Below, piece by piece: positions 7,774-16,377 of a DNA stretch of 64,000 nt; position 1 is the stretch's first letter; each line of letters opens with the position of its first letter. Where the stretch lies: assembly GCA_016712415.1 (NCBI GenBank), contig JADJRC010000015.1, positions 1-64,000 on the forward strand, given 5' to 3'. Below the pieces are notes generated by a model. The model was not told the DNA's origin. It ran no database searches and worked only from the letters and a program-made list of their open reading frames with translations. This DNA is from Lewinellaceae bacterium (GTDB lineage: Bacteria; Bacteroidota; Bacteroidia; Chitinophagales; Saprospiraceae). A program made the position numbers and the translations under genes.

Positions 7774-8828
7774 CCCAACCCTGTTTCTGCATTTTTCCCT
7801 GTACGGGCCACAAGGGGATTCATAACGGCAAACCAGACAGGCGGTACGATAGCCAGCAGCATACTGCCAGGGTATCCGAAAGGCAACTGCGGACTTTCGT
7901 CCAGATGACGCAGTACCTGGTATTTGCGTGTGGCTTTGAAGTGGTGGTCGCTGTGCCGGGTAAGTTCGTACAGCATAATTCGGCCCAACTGGTGGTCGCT
8001 ATTCCAGGAATGCACCGGCGAAACAGGCTCGGGTCGCCCTGATGCCAGCAACCGGCGCCGCAGACCGTAATGCTCGATGTAGTTGATCGTTTCAAGCAGC
8101 AAAAAGCCGATAACAGCAATAGCAACAGCTCCTGCAAGGCCTTTCCAGCCGAAGATAAGGCCAATGGCGATCAGCCATGCGCTTTGAACCACAACATATC
8201 CCAGCATTTCATTTTCGGCGCTCCACAGTGCTTTGCCTTCTTTTTCCAGGCGCTCCTGTTCGATTTTCCAGGCGCTGCGCCAGCTGCCGGTTACAGAGCG
8301 CAGCCAGAAAGCGTATACATTTTCGCCGGCACGCGCAGAGGCTGGGTCTTTGTCCGTCGCCACATTTTTATGGTGCCCGCGGTTGTGTTCGATAAAGAAA
8401 TGCTGGTATAGTGCCGGCAAAAGCATAATTTTTGATAGTAACTGTTCGCCTCGATTACTCCTGTGACCCAGTTCGTGTGCCACGTTAATCCCGTTGGCGC
8501 CTACGATGATCCCGGTACTGAGCGTAAGCCCCGTCAATTCGACAACGCCGGGGGTACCGGTTGATACAATATAAATATACCAGATGGAAACACCGAACAG
8601 CAAAGGCGCATTCAGGTACAGCAGCCAATCGAAAACACGCTTGCCCGATTGAGCAGATACCTCCTCTGGTGATAAGTTTGAGGTAGAGACGGGCAGGAGC
8701 AGTTCGACAACCGGTATTATCACAAAGGCCAGGATCACGGTGCTCCAGGCCCAGACGCCTTGCCAGTACAGGGCGAGCATGGCACTAAGCGGCAGGCAAT
8801 AAGCGAACAAATATTTTATATCTCTCAT
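7770..8828 (-). CDS. alkB: AlkB-type membrane di-iron alkane 1-monooxygenase
   Basis: The protein is 352 aa from the ATG at 8828 (MRDIKYLFAYCLPL); a longer frame to 8900 lacks an ATG and overlaps a terminator. It belongs to the integral-membrane fatty-acid desaturase/hydroxylase superfamily of the alkane hydroxylase type. The histidine clusters are all present: HELGHR, HNRGHHKN, RHSDHH, and the additional NYIEHYGL signature typical of AlkB. About six hydrophobic helices surround them. AlkB enzymes insert oxygen at the terminal carbon of medium-chain alkanes or fatty acids and need rubredoxin, which is not encoded nearby. The hypothetical gene downstream overlaps its stop codon. Actual substrate is unknown; fatty-acid omega-hydroxylation is an alternative. 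Confidence 0.85.
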   Translation of the reverse strand: MRDIKYLFAYCLPLSAMLALYWQGVWAWSTVILAFVIIPVVELLLPVSTSNLSPEEVSAQSGKRVFDWLLYLNAPLLFGVSIWYIYIVSTGTPGVVELTGLTLSTGIIVGANGINVAHELGHRSNRGEQLLSKIMLLPALYQHFFIEHNRGHHKNVATDKDPASARAGENVYAFWLRSVTGSWRSAWKIEQERLEKEGKALWSAENEMLGYVVVQSAWLIAIGLIFGWKGLAGAVAIAVIGFLLLETINYIEHYGLRRRLLASGRPEPVSPVHSWNSDHQLGRIMLYELTRHSDHHFKATRKYQVLRHLDESPQLPFGYPGSMLLAIVPPVWFAVMNPLVARTGKNAETGLG

Positions 8829-8898
8829 GTGATACCTTTTTGCAAATATCGCCTGATTGATGTTTGATGCCACCCACGTGAGCGCAAATAAATTGCCC

Positions 8899-8935
8899 AA
8901 AAAAACGGCTGTTCACACATAACGCGAACAGCCGT
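8899..8935 (-). terminator. Factor-independent terminator after aconitase
   Basis: On the minus strand a perfect 10-bp stem (ACGGCTGTTC with GAACAGCCGT, 11-nt loop) is followed by seven T residues. It lies about 60 bp past the aconitase stop codon. Confidence 0.8.
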
Positions 8936-8941
8936 CGTATA

Positions 8942-8988
8942 CCGGAATGTCATTCCGGCGGCACAAGAGTGCCGGAACATTGTTCCGG
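8942..8988. repeat. Pair of REP-like palindromes
   Basis: Two 17-bp palindromes, CCGGAATGTCATTCCGG (8942-8958) and CCGGAACATTGTTCCGG (8972-8988), lie between the aconitase stop and its terminator. They resemble extragenic palindromes; related but different palindromes occur at 33369-33423 and 51602-51634. Confidence 0.6.
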
Positions 8989-8994
8989 TTTACC

Positions 8995-11259
8995 TTATTT
9001 CACACCAAAATCTTTCCTGATCTTGTTCAAGGCACTGCCTGCCATCACCCATTCGATCTGTTGAGCGTTGTAGGTGTGGTTTACATCAAAAGTCTCGCTT
9101 TTGCCGTCGGCGTGGTCGAGGCGGATTTGCAAGGGTTTGCCGGGAGCAAATGTCTCGAAGCCCAGGATACTCACTTTGTCGTCCTGCCGTACCTTGTCAT
9201 AGTCGGCCGGGTTGGCAAAAGTGAGGGCCAGCATGCCCTGTTTTTTCAGGTTGGTCTGGTGGATACGGGCAAACGATTTTACCACTACGGCTTTTACGCC
9301 GAGGTAACGGGGCTCCATGGCAGCATGTTCCCGGCTGGAGCCTTCACCAAGGTTTTCTTCTCCGAAAATAATGGTACCGACACCTTTTTTCTGATACAGC
9401 CGGGCCGAAGCGGGTACTTCCATGTATTGCCCGGTTTCGATATTCAGCACCTTGTTGCGCTCGTCGTTGAAGGCATTGGTAGCGCCGATGTAGCAGTTGT
9501 TTGAAATGTTTTCCAGGTGGCCGCGGTACTTAAGCCACGGCCCTGCCATCGAGATGTGGTCGGTGGTGCATTTACCTTTTGCCTTGATCAGCACGCGCAT
9601 GTTTTGCAACTGATCGTTCGTAATAGGGGTAAAAGGCTTGAGCAGTTGGAGGCGTTCCGATTTTTTGTCTACCATAACCTTAACACCGCCCTTGGCCGGA
9701 GCGATATACCCGGCATCTTCCACGGCAAATCCTGCTTTCGGCAGTTCGATGCCTTTGGGCGGGTCGAGTTTTACGGCTTCGCCCTTTCTGTTGATCAGCG
9801 CGCTCTTTTTCGGGTTGAAGGTCAGGTCGCCGGCAATAGCAAATGCCGTGACGATCTCGGGCGAGGCTACGAAGGCATGCGTATTGGGATTGCCGTCGTT
9901 GCGGCTGGTGAAGTTGCGGTTGAAGGAGGTCATGATCGAGTTCGCGCGATTCTTGTCGTCGATATGTCGCGACCATTGGCCAATGCAGGGCCCGCAGGCG
10001 TTGGCCAGTACTACTCCGCCGATATTGGAAAAATCGTTCAGCAGGCCGTCGCGCTGGGCGGTGAAGCGGATCTGCTCGGAGCCGGGTGTGATGGTAAACT
10101 CGGCCTTCACTTCGAGATTTTTCTCCTTTGCCTGGCGCGCGATCGACGCAGCGCGGGTGAGGTCTTCATAGGAAGAGTTGGTGCAGGAGCCGATAAGACC
10201 GACTTCCAGTTTCACCGGGTATTTATTTTTCCTGACGGCTGCTGCGAATTTGCTCAGCGGCCATGCGAGGTCGGGCGTAAAGGGTCCGTTAATGTGCGGC
10301 TCCAGTTTCGACAGGTCGATCTCGATCACCTGATCAAAGTACTTTTCCGGGTTGGCGTAACATTCGGCGTCGCCGGTGAGATAATCGGCCACCTTGTTGC
10401 ACATGCTTGCTACTTTGGAACGGCCGGTAGCCTTCAGGTAGCGCGCCATACTTTTATCATAGCCAAAGGTGGAGGTGGTAGCGCCGATCTCGGCGCCCAT
10501 ATTACAAATGGTACCCTTGCCGGTAGCGCTTATGCTTTGTGCGCCTTTACCGAAGTATTCTACAATAGCGCCCGTACCGCCTTTAACGGTAAGGATACCG
10601 GCGACTGCCAGGATAACGTCTTTCGGTGAAGTCCAGCCGCGCAGTTTGCCTGTCAGGTGTACGCCGATGAGTTTGGGCATCTGAAGTTCCCAGCCCATGC
10701 CGCTCATGGCGTCTACTGCGTCGGCGCCGCCAACGCCGATCGAGACCATGCCAAGCCCTCCGGCATTTACGGTATGCGAGTCTGTGCCGATAATCATACC
10801 GCCCGGAAAGGCGTAGTTTTCGAGTACGATCTGGTGAATGATGCCTGCGCCCGGTTTCCAGAAACCGATACCGTATTTTTGACTGACAGAGGACAGGAAG
10901 TCGAACACCTCTTTATTTTTATTCAGGGCGGCCTCCATGTCTTTGGCGGCGCCGACTTCGGCGGTGATGAGGTGATCGCAGTGTACGGTACTGGGCACAG
11001 CCACTTTTTTCCGGCCGCAGGTCATGAACTGGAGCAGGGCCATTTGTGCGGTAGCGTCCTGCATCGCAACACGGTCTACCTGAAAAAACACATAATCGGA
11101 GCCACGTTTATAATCGGTCAGAGGGCTTTCCTCGTGCAGGTGCGCAAAAAGTATTTTTTCGGAAAGGGTGAGGGGGCGTTTGAGTTTTGCTTTGGCAGCA
11201 TCCACGCGGGCCGGATAGTTTTTGTAAAACTCCCGGATCATTTTCAGGTCGAAGATCAT
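8995..11259 (-). CDS. acn: Aconitate hydratase, mitochondrial-type
   Basis: The enzyme interconverts citrate and isocitrate in the TCA cycle using a [4Fe-4S] cluster in the cytoplasm. The 754-aa length and the order of domains match the mitochondrial-type aconitases common in Bacteroidota. Cluster cysteines are visible in LIGSCTNSSYEDLTRA and in ANACGPCIGQW. Other family blocks are GMIIGTDSHTVNAGGLGM near the first third and GEGSSREHAAMEPRYLG in the swivel domain. The ATG at 11259 is chosen (MIFDLKMIREFYKNYPA); a longer frame to 11343 is non-homologous. The leader contains a short repeated sequence, ACGGTAGACG at 11264 and 11285, of unknown meaning. A strong terminator follows the gene. Confidence 0.95.
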   Translation of the reverse strand: MIFDLKMIREFYKNYPARVDAAKAKLKRPLTLSEKILFAHLHEESPLTDYKRGSDYVFFQVDRVAMQDATAQMALLQFMTCGRKKVAVPSTVHCDHLITAEVGAAKDMEAALNKNKEVFDFLSSVSQKYGIGFWKPGAGIIHQIVLENYAFPGGMIIGTDSHTVNAGGLGMVSIGVGGADAVDAMSGMGWELQMPKLIGVHLTGKLRGWTSPKDVILAVAGILTVKGGTGAIVEYFGKGAQSISATGKGTICNMGAEIGATTSTFGYDKSMARYLKATGRSKVASMCNKVADYLTGDAECYANPEKYFDQVIEIDLSKLEPHINGPFTPDLAWPLSKFAAAVRKNKYPVKLEVGLIGSCTNSSYEDLTRAASIARQAKEKNLEVKAEFTITPGSEQIRFTAQRDGLLNDFSNIGGVVLANACGPCIGQWSRHIDDKNRANSIMTSFNRNFTSRNDGNPNTHAFVASPEIVTAFAIAGDLTFNPKKSALINRKGEAVKLDPPKGIELPKAGFAVEDAGYIAPAKGGVKVMVDKKSERLQLLKPFTPITNDQLQNMRVLIKAKGKCTTDHISMAGPWLKYRGHLENISNNCYIGATNAFNDERNKVLNIETGQYMEVPASARLYQKKGVGTIIFGEENLGEGSSREHAAMEPRYLGVKAVVVKSFARIHQTNLKKQGMLALTFANPADYDKVRQDDKVSILGFETFAPGKPLQIRLDHADGKSETFDVNHTYNAQQIEWVMAGSALNKIRKDFGVK

Positions 11260-11545
11260 TTTTACGGTAGACGATAGACGGTTAACGGTAGACGGTTTTA
11301 TGCTGCTCCAATGCCGGTAAAGCGAATGGGGCAGGGCGCGCAAAATTAGAAAAAACGGCTAAAATGCTATTGATTTGAACAGATTTTGAGGGGTTACGGT
11401 TGAAAAATTACCGCCTGTTTTTAAATAAATATCTTGTGTTTTGTCACGTTTCCCCTGTTTTTACGACCAATAACCGGCATCAAAACTTAAAAATGTGGTC
11501 AACCCGGATTTGGAATTGATCGAACCAGGGGTTTTCAGACGGTTT

Positions 11546-12349
11546 CTAAAAGCGGTAACCAACCCCTGCTGATAAGGTGGCAGCAACCCCGCCACCGGGC
11601 AGTTTTCCATACATCCCCTCCATATCGGCAAATACACGTTTGCCCAATCGAACCTGCAAGCCTGCCCCTCCGAATGGGGAAAAGGATTGCTTCATTTGTG
11701 CTGTTATCGGTGAAAAAACAACGCCGCCAATGGCTGCCCTGGCATCCTGATCCAGTGGGAACAAGCCGCGTATTCCGGCCTTAGCATAGGGCTGCACCGC
11801 TCCTCTGGTGATAAAAAGGCTTGTACCGAGTTCCAGGATCAAACAGGAGGCGGAGGTGTGGATGGTTCCGTTCAATGATTTCGGCACGGGCTGGTCCTGT
11901 GGGAAAACAGTGACCGGAAATGCGCCCGACCATGTTGCTTTATAGTATTGTGCGTTTGCCTGGATGTCCAGTCGCCGGCCTATCCTCAGGCCCACTTGCA
12001 GGCCCGGCATGATATCCAGTTTTGCAGGCTGTTGCGCGGGCGGGTTCTGTTGCCCGGACAAGTTGCCGATAATAAACTCACCGCCGAGTTTTTCAAACAG
12101 TTGTTCGTAGATATCAGGCGCGAATGCGGCTTGTTGTAGTGCCTCCATGTTTGTGCCGGCATCGGGGGTATTGCCGACAGGAAGCCCTGCTGAAAAGCGA
12201 ACGCTTGTTTTTGGTGCTCTGGAGGTCATGATCTTGGACTGGCTGCTGCTGAGATTCACCTGGTTCCAGGGTGTCTGGCCGGAGGTTTCAACGATCTGGC
12301 ACAGCAGGGCTGCTCCAAACAATACATGGATAAAAGGATGCTTATTCAT
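11546..12349 (-). CDS. Exported outer-membrane beta-barrel protein, hypothetical
   Basis: The 267-aa product has an N-terminal signal sequence (MNKHPFIHVLFGAALLCQIV, cleavage probably after SGQ). The body alternates hydrophobic and polar residues as expected of membrane beta strands (KLDIMPGLQVGLRIGRRLD, LDIQANAQYYKATW) and ends in an aromatic residue (VGYRF), the usual signal for outer-membrane insertion. No specific family was recognised; it resembles the broad group of PorT/OmpW-like barrels. The residues after the signal peptide (about 30-110) are low in strand character and may form a periplasmic or surface segment. A long inverted repeat lies just upstream of the start. Confidence 0.65.
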   Translation of the reverse strand: MNKHPFIHVLFGAALLCQIVETSGQTPWNQVNLSSSQSKIMTSRAPKTSVRFSAGLPVGNTPDAGTNMEALQQAAFAPDIYEQLFEKLGGEFIIGNLSGQQNPPAQQPAKLDIMPGLQVGLRIGRRLDIQANAQYYKATWSGAFPVTVFPQDQPVPKSLNGTIHTSASCLILELGTSLFITRGAVQPYAKAGIRGLFPLDQDARAAIGGVVFSPITAQMKQSFSPFGGAGLQVRLGKRVFADMEGMYGKLPGGGVAATLSAGVGYRF

Positions 12350-12368
12350 GATATAGCGTAGGTTGTAG

Positions 12369-12458
12369 CAGTTGTTTGAGTTATTCCAGGGTACCCCGGA
12401 AGAGCAATTCGGCTAAAAAAAGGCGATTTTGGCCGGGCGGGAATAACTCAAACAACTG
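12369..12458. repeat. Perfect 19-bp inverted repeat with 52-bp spacer
   Basis: The arms CAGTTGTTTGAGTTATTCC (12369-12387) and its exact reverse complement (12440-12458) flank a 52-bp, partly GC-rich spacer. The structure sits between the end of the 12498-13649 gene and the start of the 11546-12349 gene, both on minus. There is no T-run, so it is not a typical terminator. Confidence 0.85.
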
Positions 12459-12497
12459 TCTTGTGATATGAAAAGTGGTGAATGTTTGGCGAGAGGG

Positions 12498-13649
12498 TCA
12501 TTGATGGGCGGCGAGTACCTTGGCTTCCACGCCTACCGCCTGAAAAGTACCCCAGAAATCGGCTGCGCCTTCCTTGATATTATCGCGGGTAGTTGCCGGT
12601 GCGGCACTCAGTTTCTGACCCGTATTGGATTCATATTGCCTGGCGGTATTGTCCAGAAAATTGTCTGCTGTGTACTCCTTACCGCTTAATGCTGCCGCGT
12701 AAATCCAGAATGTTTGCTGGATGACCGCTTCGCGTTCCTTTTCCGGGTTGCCGGCGAACGGCGTATCGATCGTGCCGTTACTTTTCATCCTGTCATACGC
12801 TTCTGTAATACGATTAACGGCATCGAGTAATAGCGGAGCCACCTCCTGTTGATGCCTGTTCAGGTCGATGGTATGGCCGATCGGATTTCCGGTACCGGGA
12901 ATCAGGGCATCAGTATTCCCATTGGGCTTCCATCCATTGGCTGCAACGGGTTGCCAGCCGTTGGAAAGCGTGTTTGGGCCGGTGATATGTACCCAATTTT
13001 CAACAGGCGGCATGGATACGCCGGCCGGAACCGGTTGACTGAAAATATCGGCGCAATACCCTTCGACGGGTACATTGGCGGTTGTGTGCGGCGGTACGGT
13101 TACGTTGGCGATTGCCGGAACGATATAGGGCTGGTACTGCCCGCCGGACGGAATAAATACAGCGCTGAAATCTGTGGTGACGGGGATATTGGAGGGATTA
13201 TACAGGGTCAGGTTGGCTATATGGCCGCTGGTACGGCCCGTACCCGTGGCGGAGCAGACCAAAGATGCGCCGCTGCTGCCGGGCAATTCGACATACCCCT
13301 TATCCATCAGTTCGCTTTTGAGTTTTTTGACCCATTCTTCGATCTCCTTGTTGTTTTTCCCACCGGGTTTCCCGTTCTCCGACTTGCGGTCGCGAATTTC
13401 GTCGAGTTTTTTGCGTACCGCTTCTTTTACCTTATCCGGGTCGTTGGGGTTGTCTTTTCCGGCTTGTCGTGCGGCCTCCGCTATTTCTTTGACCAGTGTT
13501 TTTTGGTCGGTACTGCTCGTCGCGGCAGACTCCACGCGTTCGGCAATCTTTTCGCCGGCCTTTTCTCCCGGCCCGGGAGCATTGTTTTGGGCTTGGATCA
13601 GGGTAATGGCGACCCATACGAACAGGACTGTGAGCATCGTCTTTTTCAT
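12498..13649 (-). CDS. Secreted hypothetical protein with coiled-coil-like N-terminal part
   Basis: The product is 383 aa from the ATG at 13649, with a clear signal peptide (MKKTMLTVLFVWVAITLIQA, cleavage near AQA/QN). Residues 25-110 are highly charged and helical, rich in Lys, Glu and Asp (DKVKEAVRKKLDEIRDRKS). The middle resembles a beta-sandwich (LTLYNPSNIPVTTDFSAVFI) of the sort found in exported adhesion-like proteins. The C-terminal third is again helical. No named family was recognised and no type IX sorting domain is visible, so it is probably periplasmic or exported by another route. Confidence 0.6.
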   Translation of the reverse strand: MKKTMLTVLFVWVAITLIQAQNNAPGPGEKAGEKIAERVESAATSSTDQKTLVKEIAEAARQAGKDNPNDPDKVKEAVRKKLDEIRDRKSENGKPGGKNNKEIEEWVKKLKSELMDKGYVELPGSSGASLVCSATGTGRTSGHIANLTLYNPSNIPVTTDFSAVFIPSGGQYQPYIVPAIANVTVPPHTTANVPVEGYCADIFSQPVPAGVSMPPVENWVHITGPNTLSNGWQPVAANGWKPNGNTDALIPGTGNPIGHTIDLNRHQQEVAPLLLDAVNRITEAYDRMKSNGTIDTPFAGNPEKEREAVIQQTFWIYAAALSGKEYTADNFLDNTARQYESNTGQKLSAAPATTRDNIKEGAADFWGTFQAVGVEAKVLAAHQ

Positions 13650-13969
13650 GGCTGAAAATTTTGTAAGTGAAAAAACAGGTTGATTCAATAGAGTCTTGCG
13701 CAAAACCTGGTGCAAATATGCCCTGATGTAAAAGGGCCTATCAAGTACAGATGAATCGGATTCTCAGGATAAACCGGGAGGTTTTAACCGTATATAAATT
13801 AAATTATTCATTGTAAAATATTGACTATTAAATACTTATACTAACGATGTTTTGTACGCCAAAACACTGTTTTCAAACAATTGCCACTTTTCAATGCAGG
13901 TATCAGGCATATTCAGAAGGATGGTTTCGGCCGGCACCCCGTCTCGTTTTCAAATATTTCTACTAGTTG

Positions 13970-14000
13970 TTTGAACGGCAGAATTTTCAAAATATCTTTA
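13970..14000 (+). promoter_or_regulatory. Putative promoter of the TetR-family gene
   Basis: The 373-bp gap 13650-14022 is AT-rich and holds no gene. Near its right end TTTG (13970-13973) is followed after 19 bp by TATCTTTA (13993-14000), seven of eight positions like the Bacteroidetes -7 element with the ideal spacing. The ATG of the regulator begins 23 bp later. I see nothing else in the gap. Confidence 0.4.
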
Positions 14001-14022
14001 CGCACCGCAAAAGCGTAAAACC

Positions 14023-14613
14023 ATGAAAGAAAATCCAAAGAAAGAAGAGATACTGCAGGCCGGTCGCGACTGTTTCGCCCGCTTTGGTTTTGACAAGACG
14101 ACTCTCGACGATATTGGCCGGATTGCGGGTCTGAACAAGGCCAGTTTGTACTATTATTTCAGAAACAAGGAGGAGATATTTATCGCCGTTGTAATGGCCG
14201 AGACGAAGGCGCATATTGCCGACCTTAAACAGAAAGCCCTGGCGTTTCCCGACGTGCGCAAGCAGGTTCGGTTTTTTCTTTCCGAACGCATCCGGCGTTA
14301 TGGGGAGGTCATTCATCTCACCCGGCTATCGGTGGAAAACCGGCAGAAACTGGAGCCGTTATTTGACGAGGTGTATGAAGAAACCAAAACAAGCGAAATA
14401 ACCTTTCTTACAGAACTGTTGAAAAAAGGGGTGGCAGACAACGCCTTTTCTTTCCCGGAACCTTCGGCATCAGTAGCAGAAAGCCTTTTTTATTTGTCCG
14501 ATGCGCTGAAGCACGAGACCATCCGTTCAGGCGGGCGGTTTATCACCGGAGAAGTGGATTTTTCCGGAGCGATCGAAAAACTCGAGCGGTTGCTTCGACT
14601 GATTATCCGGTGA
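14023..14613 (+). CDS. TetR/AcrR-family transcriptional regulator
   Basis: The 196-aa protein has an N-terminal TetR-type HTH: KKEEILQAGRDCFARFGFDK, then TTLDDIGRIAGLNKASLYYY and FRNKEEIF, all hallmark positions of the family. The C-terminal helical domain would bind a ligand and mediate dimerisation; its sequence is not diagnostic. The genes on both sides are on different strands or separated by more than 120 bp, so the target is not clear from context. Autoregulation is common in this family. Confidence 0.9.
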   Translation: MKENPKKEEILQAGRDCFARFGFDKTTLDDIGRIAGLNKASLYYYFRNKEEIFIAVVMAETKAHIADLKQKALAFPDVRKQVRFFLSERIRRYGEVIHLTRLSVENRQKLEPLFDEVYEETKTSEITFLTELLKKGVADNAFSFPEPSASVAESLFYLSDALKHETIRSGGRFITGEVDFSGAIEKLERLLRLIIR

Positions 14614-14740
14614 TTATTCGGTCGAAAACAGACATAAACCATTTTTCAGGGACAAATTCGCTGTTTGAAACCTGTCCGGCAATTGACAGATTGTCCAGCT
14701 TGCGTACCTTGTATTTTCAAACCAGCGACTATCACAGGCT

Positions 14741-15667
14741 ATGACCGAAAATGTGTCCATTGCTGTCGGATGTCCGACTGAGCGCGCCATTATTCGGGCT
14801 CTGCTTTACTTTGAGGTGTTTGCATATCCACTCAAACCGGAGGAAGTATTCCGGTATATCGATCAGGCCAACGCTACGCAAGAGGAGGTGCAGGAAAAAC
14901 TGGACCGGCTGGTTTCTCAGGAAAAAGTTTTCTTTTTCGAAGGGTTTTACCAGACCCAAAATACCCCGGAATGGGTATCCAAACGAAAAGCCTGCAACCT
15001 TCGCGCAGACCGGATGCTGCCGGTGGCGCACCGTATAGCCCGGTTTATCGGCGCTTTTCCATTTGTCAGAGCAGTATTTGTCTCCGGCTCCTTGTCGAAG
15101 CACAGCATGAATGAAGACAGTGACATAGATTTCTTCCTCATCATGGAACCGGGCCGCCTTTGGCTTGCCCGTACCCTGCTTGTTCTGTTCAAAAAGATAT
15201 TTCTGTTTAACTCACACCGGTATTTCTGTGTCAATTACTTTATCGATACGGAGCATCTGGAAATCGAGGAAAAAAACCTTTTCACGGCAACGGAGATTGT
15301 TACGCTTATTCCCATGTATGGGAGAGAGTGGTACCAGGCCTTCTACCACGCAAATAAATGGGCCTGGGCGCGGTTCCCGAATTTTGCACCACGGTCGGTA
15401 CATGCGGTTGAAGTGCATAAAAAAGCCGGTCTGAAAAAGATACTGGAGTGGGTACAACGTGGCAAAATCGGCGATTGGCTGGACAGGCAATCCCTTCGCA
15501 TCACACTGGCGTTTTGGAAAAAAAAATTCCGATATTTGCCTAACGACCAATTTGACCTGGCCTTGAAATCGCGGCGATATGTGTCCAAGCACCATCCCCT
15601 GCACTTCCAGGAAAAAGTGCTGAAGGCATTTGACAAACGGGTCGCGGAAATGAAAACACTGGTGTAG
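14741..15667 (+). CDS. Nucleotidyltransferase-domain protein
   Basis: The 308-aa product has an N-terminal winged-helix-like region (about 1-80) followed by the nucleotidyltransferase core signature VSGSLSKHSMNEDSDIDFFL at about residues 125-145, which matches the GS...DxD pattern of the pol-beta superfamily. The rest is helical. Such proteins include minimal nucleotidyltransferases, antitoxin-like proteins and enzymes that transfer NMP to small molecules. Its substrate is unknown. The gene is followed at 24 bp by the PorT-like gene, so the two may be co-transcribed and end at the terminator at 16290. Confidence 0.7.
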   Translation: MTENVSIAVGCPTERAIIRALLYFEVFAYPLKPEEVFRYIDQANATQEEVQEKLDRLVSQEKVFFFEGFYQTQNTPEWVSKRKACNLRADRMLPVAHRIARFIGAFPFVRAVFVSGSLSKHSMNEDSDIDFFLIMEPGRLWLARTLLVLFKKIFLFNSHRYFCVNYFIDTEHLEIEEKNLFTATEIVTLIPMYGREWYQAFYHANKWAWARFPNFAPRSVHAVEVHKKAGLKKILEWVQRGKIGDWLDRQSLRITLAFWKKKFRYLPNDQFDLALKSRRYVSKHHPLHFQEKVLKAFDKRVAEMKTLV

Positions 15668-15691
15668 TACTTTTATCAACATACGTTTCAT

Positions 15692-16270
15692 ATGAAAAGA
15701 CAAATACTCCTTTTTTCGATCCTTGCGGCTTCTTTGTCCGCTGTGCATGCCCAGGTTGCCTTCCGTCCCTATGTCGGCATCAACTCTCATACCATTACAA
15801 AGGATTTTCAGGATGCCGAATGGCGCTCCGCCCTGGGCTATCAGGTCGGCGCCGATCTGCAAATCGGTTCCAAACTGTACATCCAGCCGGGGTTACAACT
15901 GGAGTATGCAAAAAACAAGTTTGAAATACTCGGCACAGGCATCAACATCGATGTGAAGCGCACCAGCCTGCGTATTCCGGTGATGGTGGGTTACTCGTTA
16001 GGTAAAGTGGATGGTGATTTCTCCTTCCGTATATTTACCGGCGTCAATGCGAGTATCCTGCTGAGTTCCAGCGCTGAAGATTTCGACCTGAATAAAGACG
16101 ACTGGAAAAACGCGGTGTTTGGCTGGAATGTCGGCGCCGGTCTCGATTTTTCCATCATTTTTATCGATCTGGGTTATCAGATGGGGTTATCAGAAGTGTT
16201 CGAAACCATTGATACGGGCTCCAAGGACAACCTTTTTTACGGCAACGCGGGTCTCCGGATACGCTTCTGA
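15692..16270 (+). CDS. PorT-like outer-membrane beta-barrel protein
   Basis: The 192-aa product carries a signal peptide (MKRQILLFSILAASLSAVHA, cleavage before QVAF). The mature part is a chain of beta strands (LGYQVGADLQIGSKLYIQPG, LRIPVMVGYSLGKV) ending in aromatic F (GNAGLRIRF), as in the small PorT-family barrels of Bacteroidota. PorT itself is needed for type IX secretion in some species, but most family members are of unknown role, so no specific function is claimed. It closes a two-gene unit with a strong terminator. Confidence 0.7.
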   Translation: MKRQILLFSILAASLSAVHAQVAFRPYVGINSHTITKDFQDAEWRSALGYQVGADLQIGSKLYIQPGLQLEYAKNKFEILGTGINIDVKRTSLRIPVMVGYSLGKVDGDFSFRIFTGVNASILLSSSAEDFDLNKDDWKNAVFGWNVGAGLDFSIIFIDLGYQMGLSEVFETIDTGSKDNLFYGNAGLRIRF

Positions 16271-16289
16271 ACGAGTCCGGCCCAATGTA

Positions 16290-16334
16290 AGGCCCCGGCT
16301 GTTCCTCGTCCGAACAATCGGGGCCTGTTTTTTT
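16290..16334 (+). terminator. Factor-independent terminator
   Basis: A perfect 8-bp GC-rich stem (AGGCCCCG at 16290-16297 with CGGGGCCT at 16319-16326) is followed by G and seven T. It lies 20 bp after the PorT-like gene. Confidence 0.85.
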
Positions 16335-16377
16335 GAATGCCCGATCCATCGTACTTTACTCCGAAAATTTGTTGCTG

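Noticed and set aside
9517..10629. 370-codon open frame on plus within aconitase
   Set aside because: Antisense shadow of the aconitase gene.
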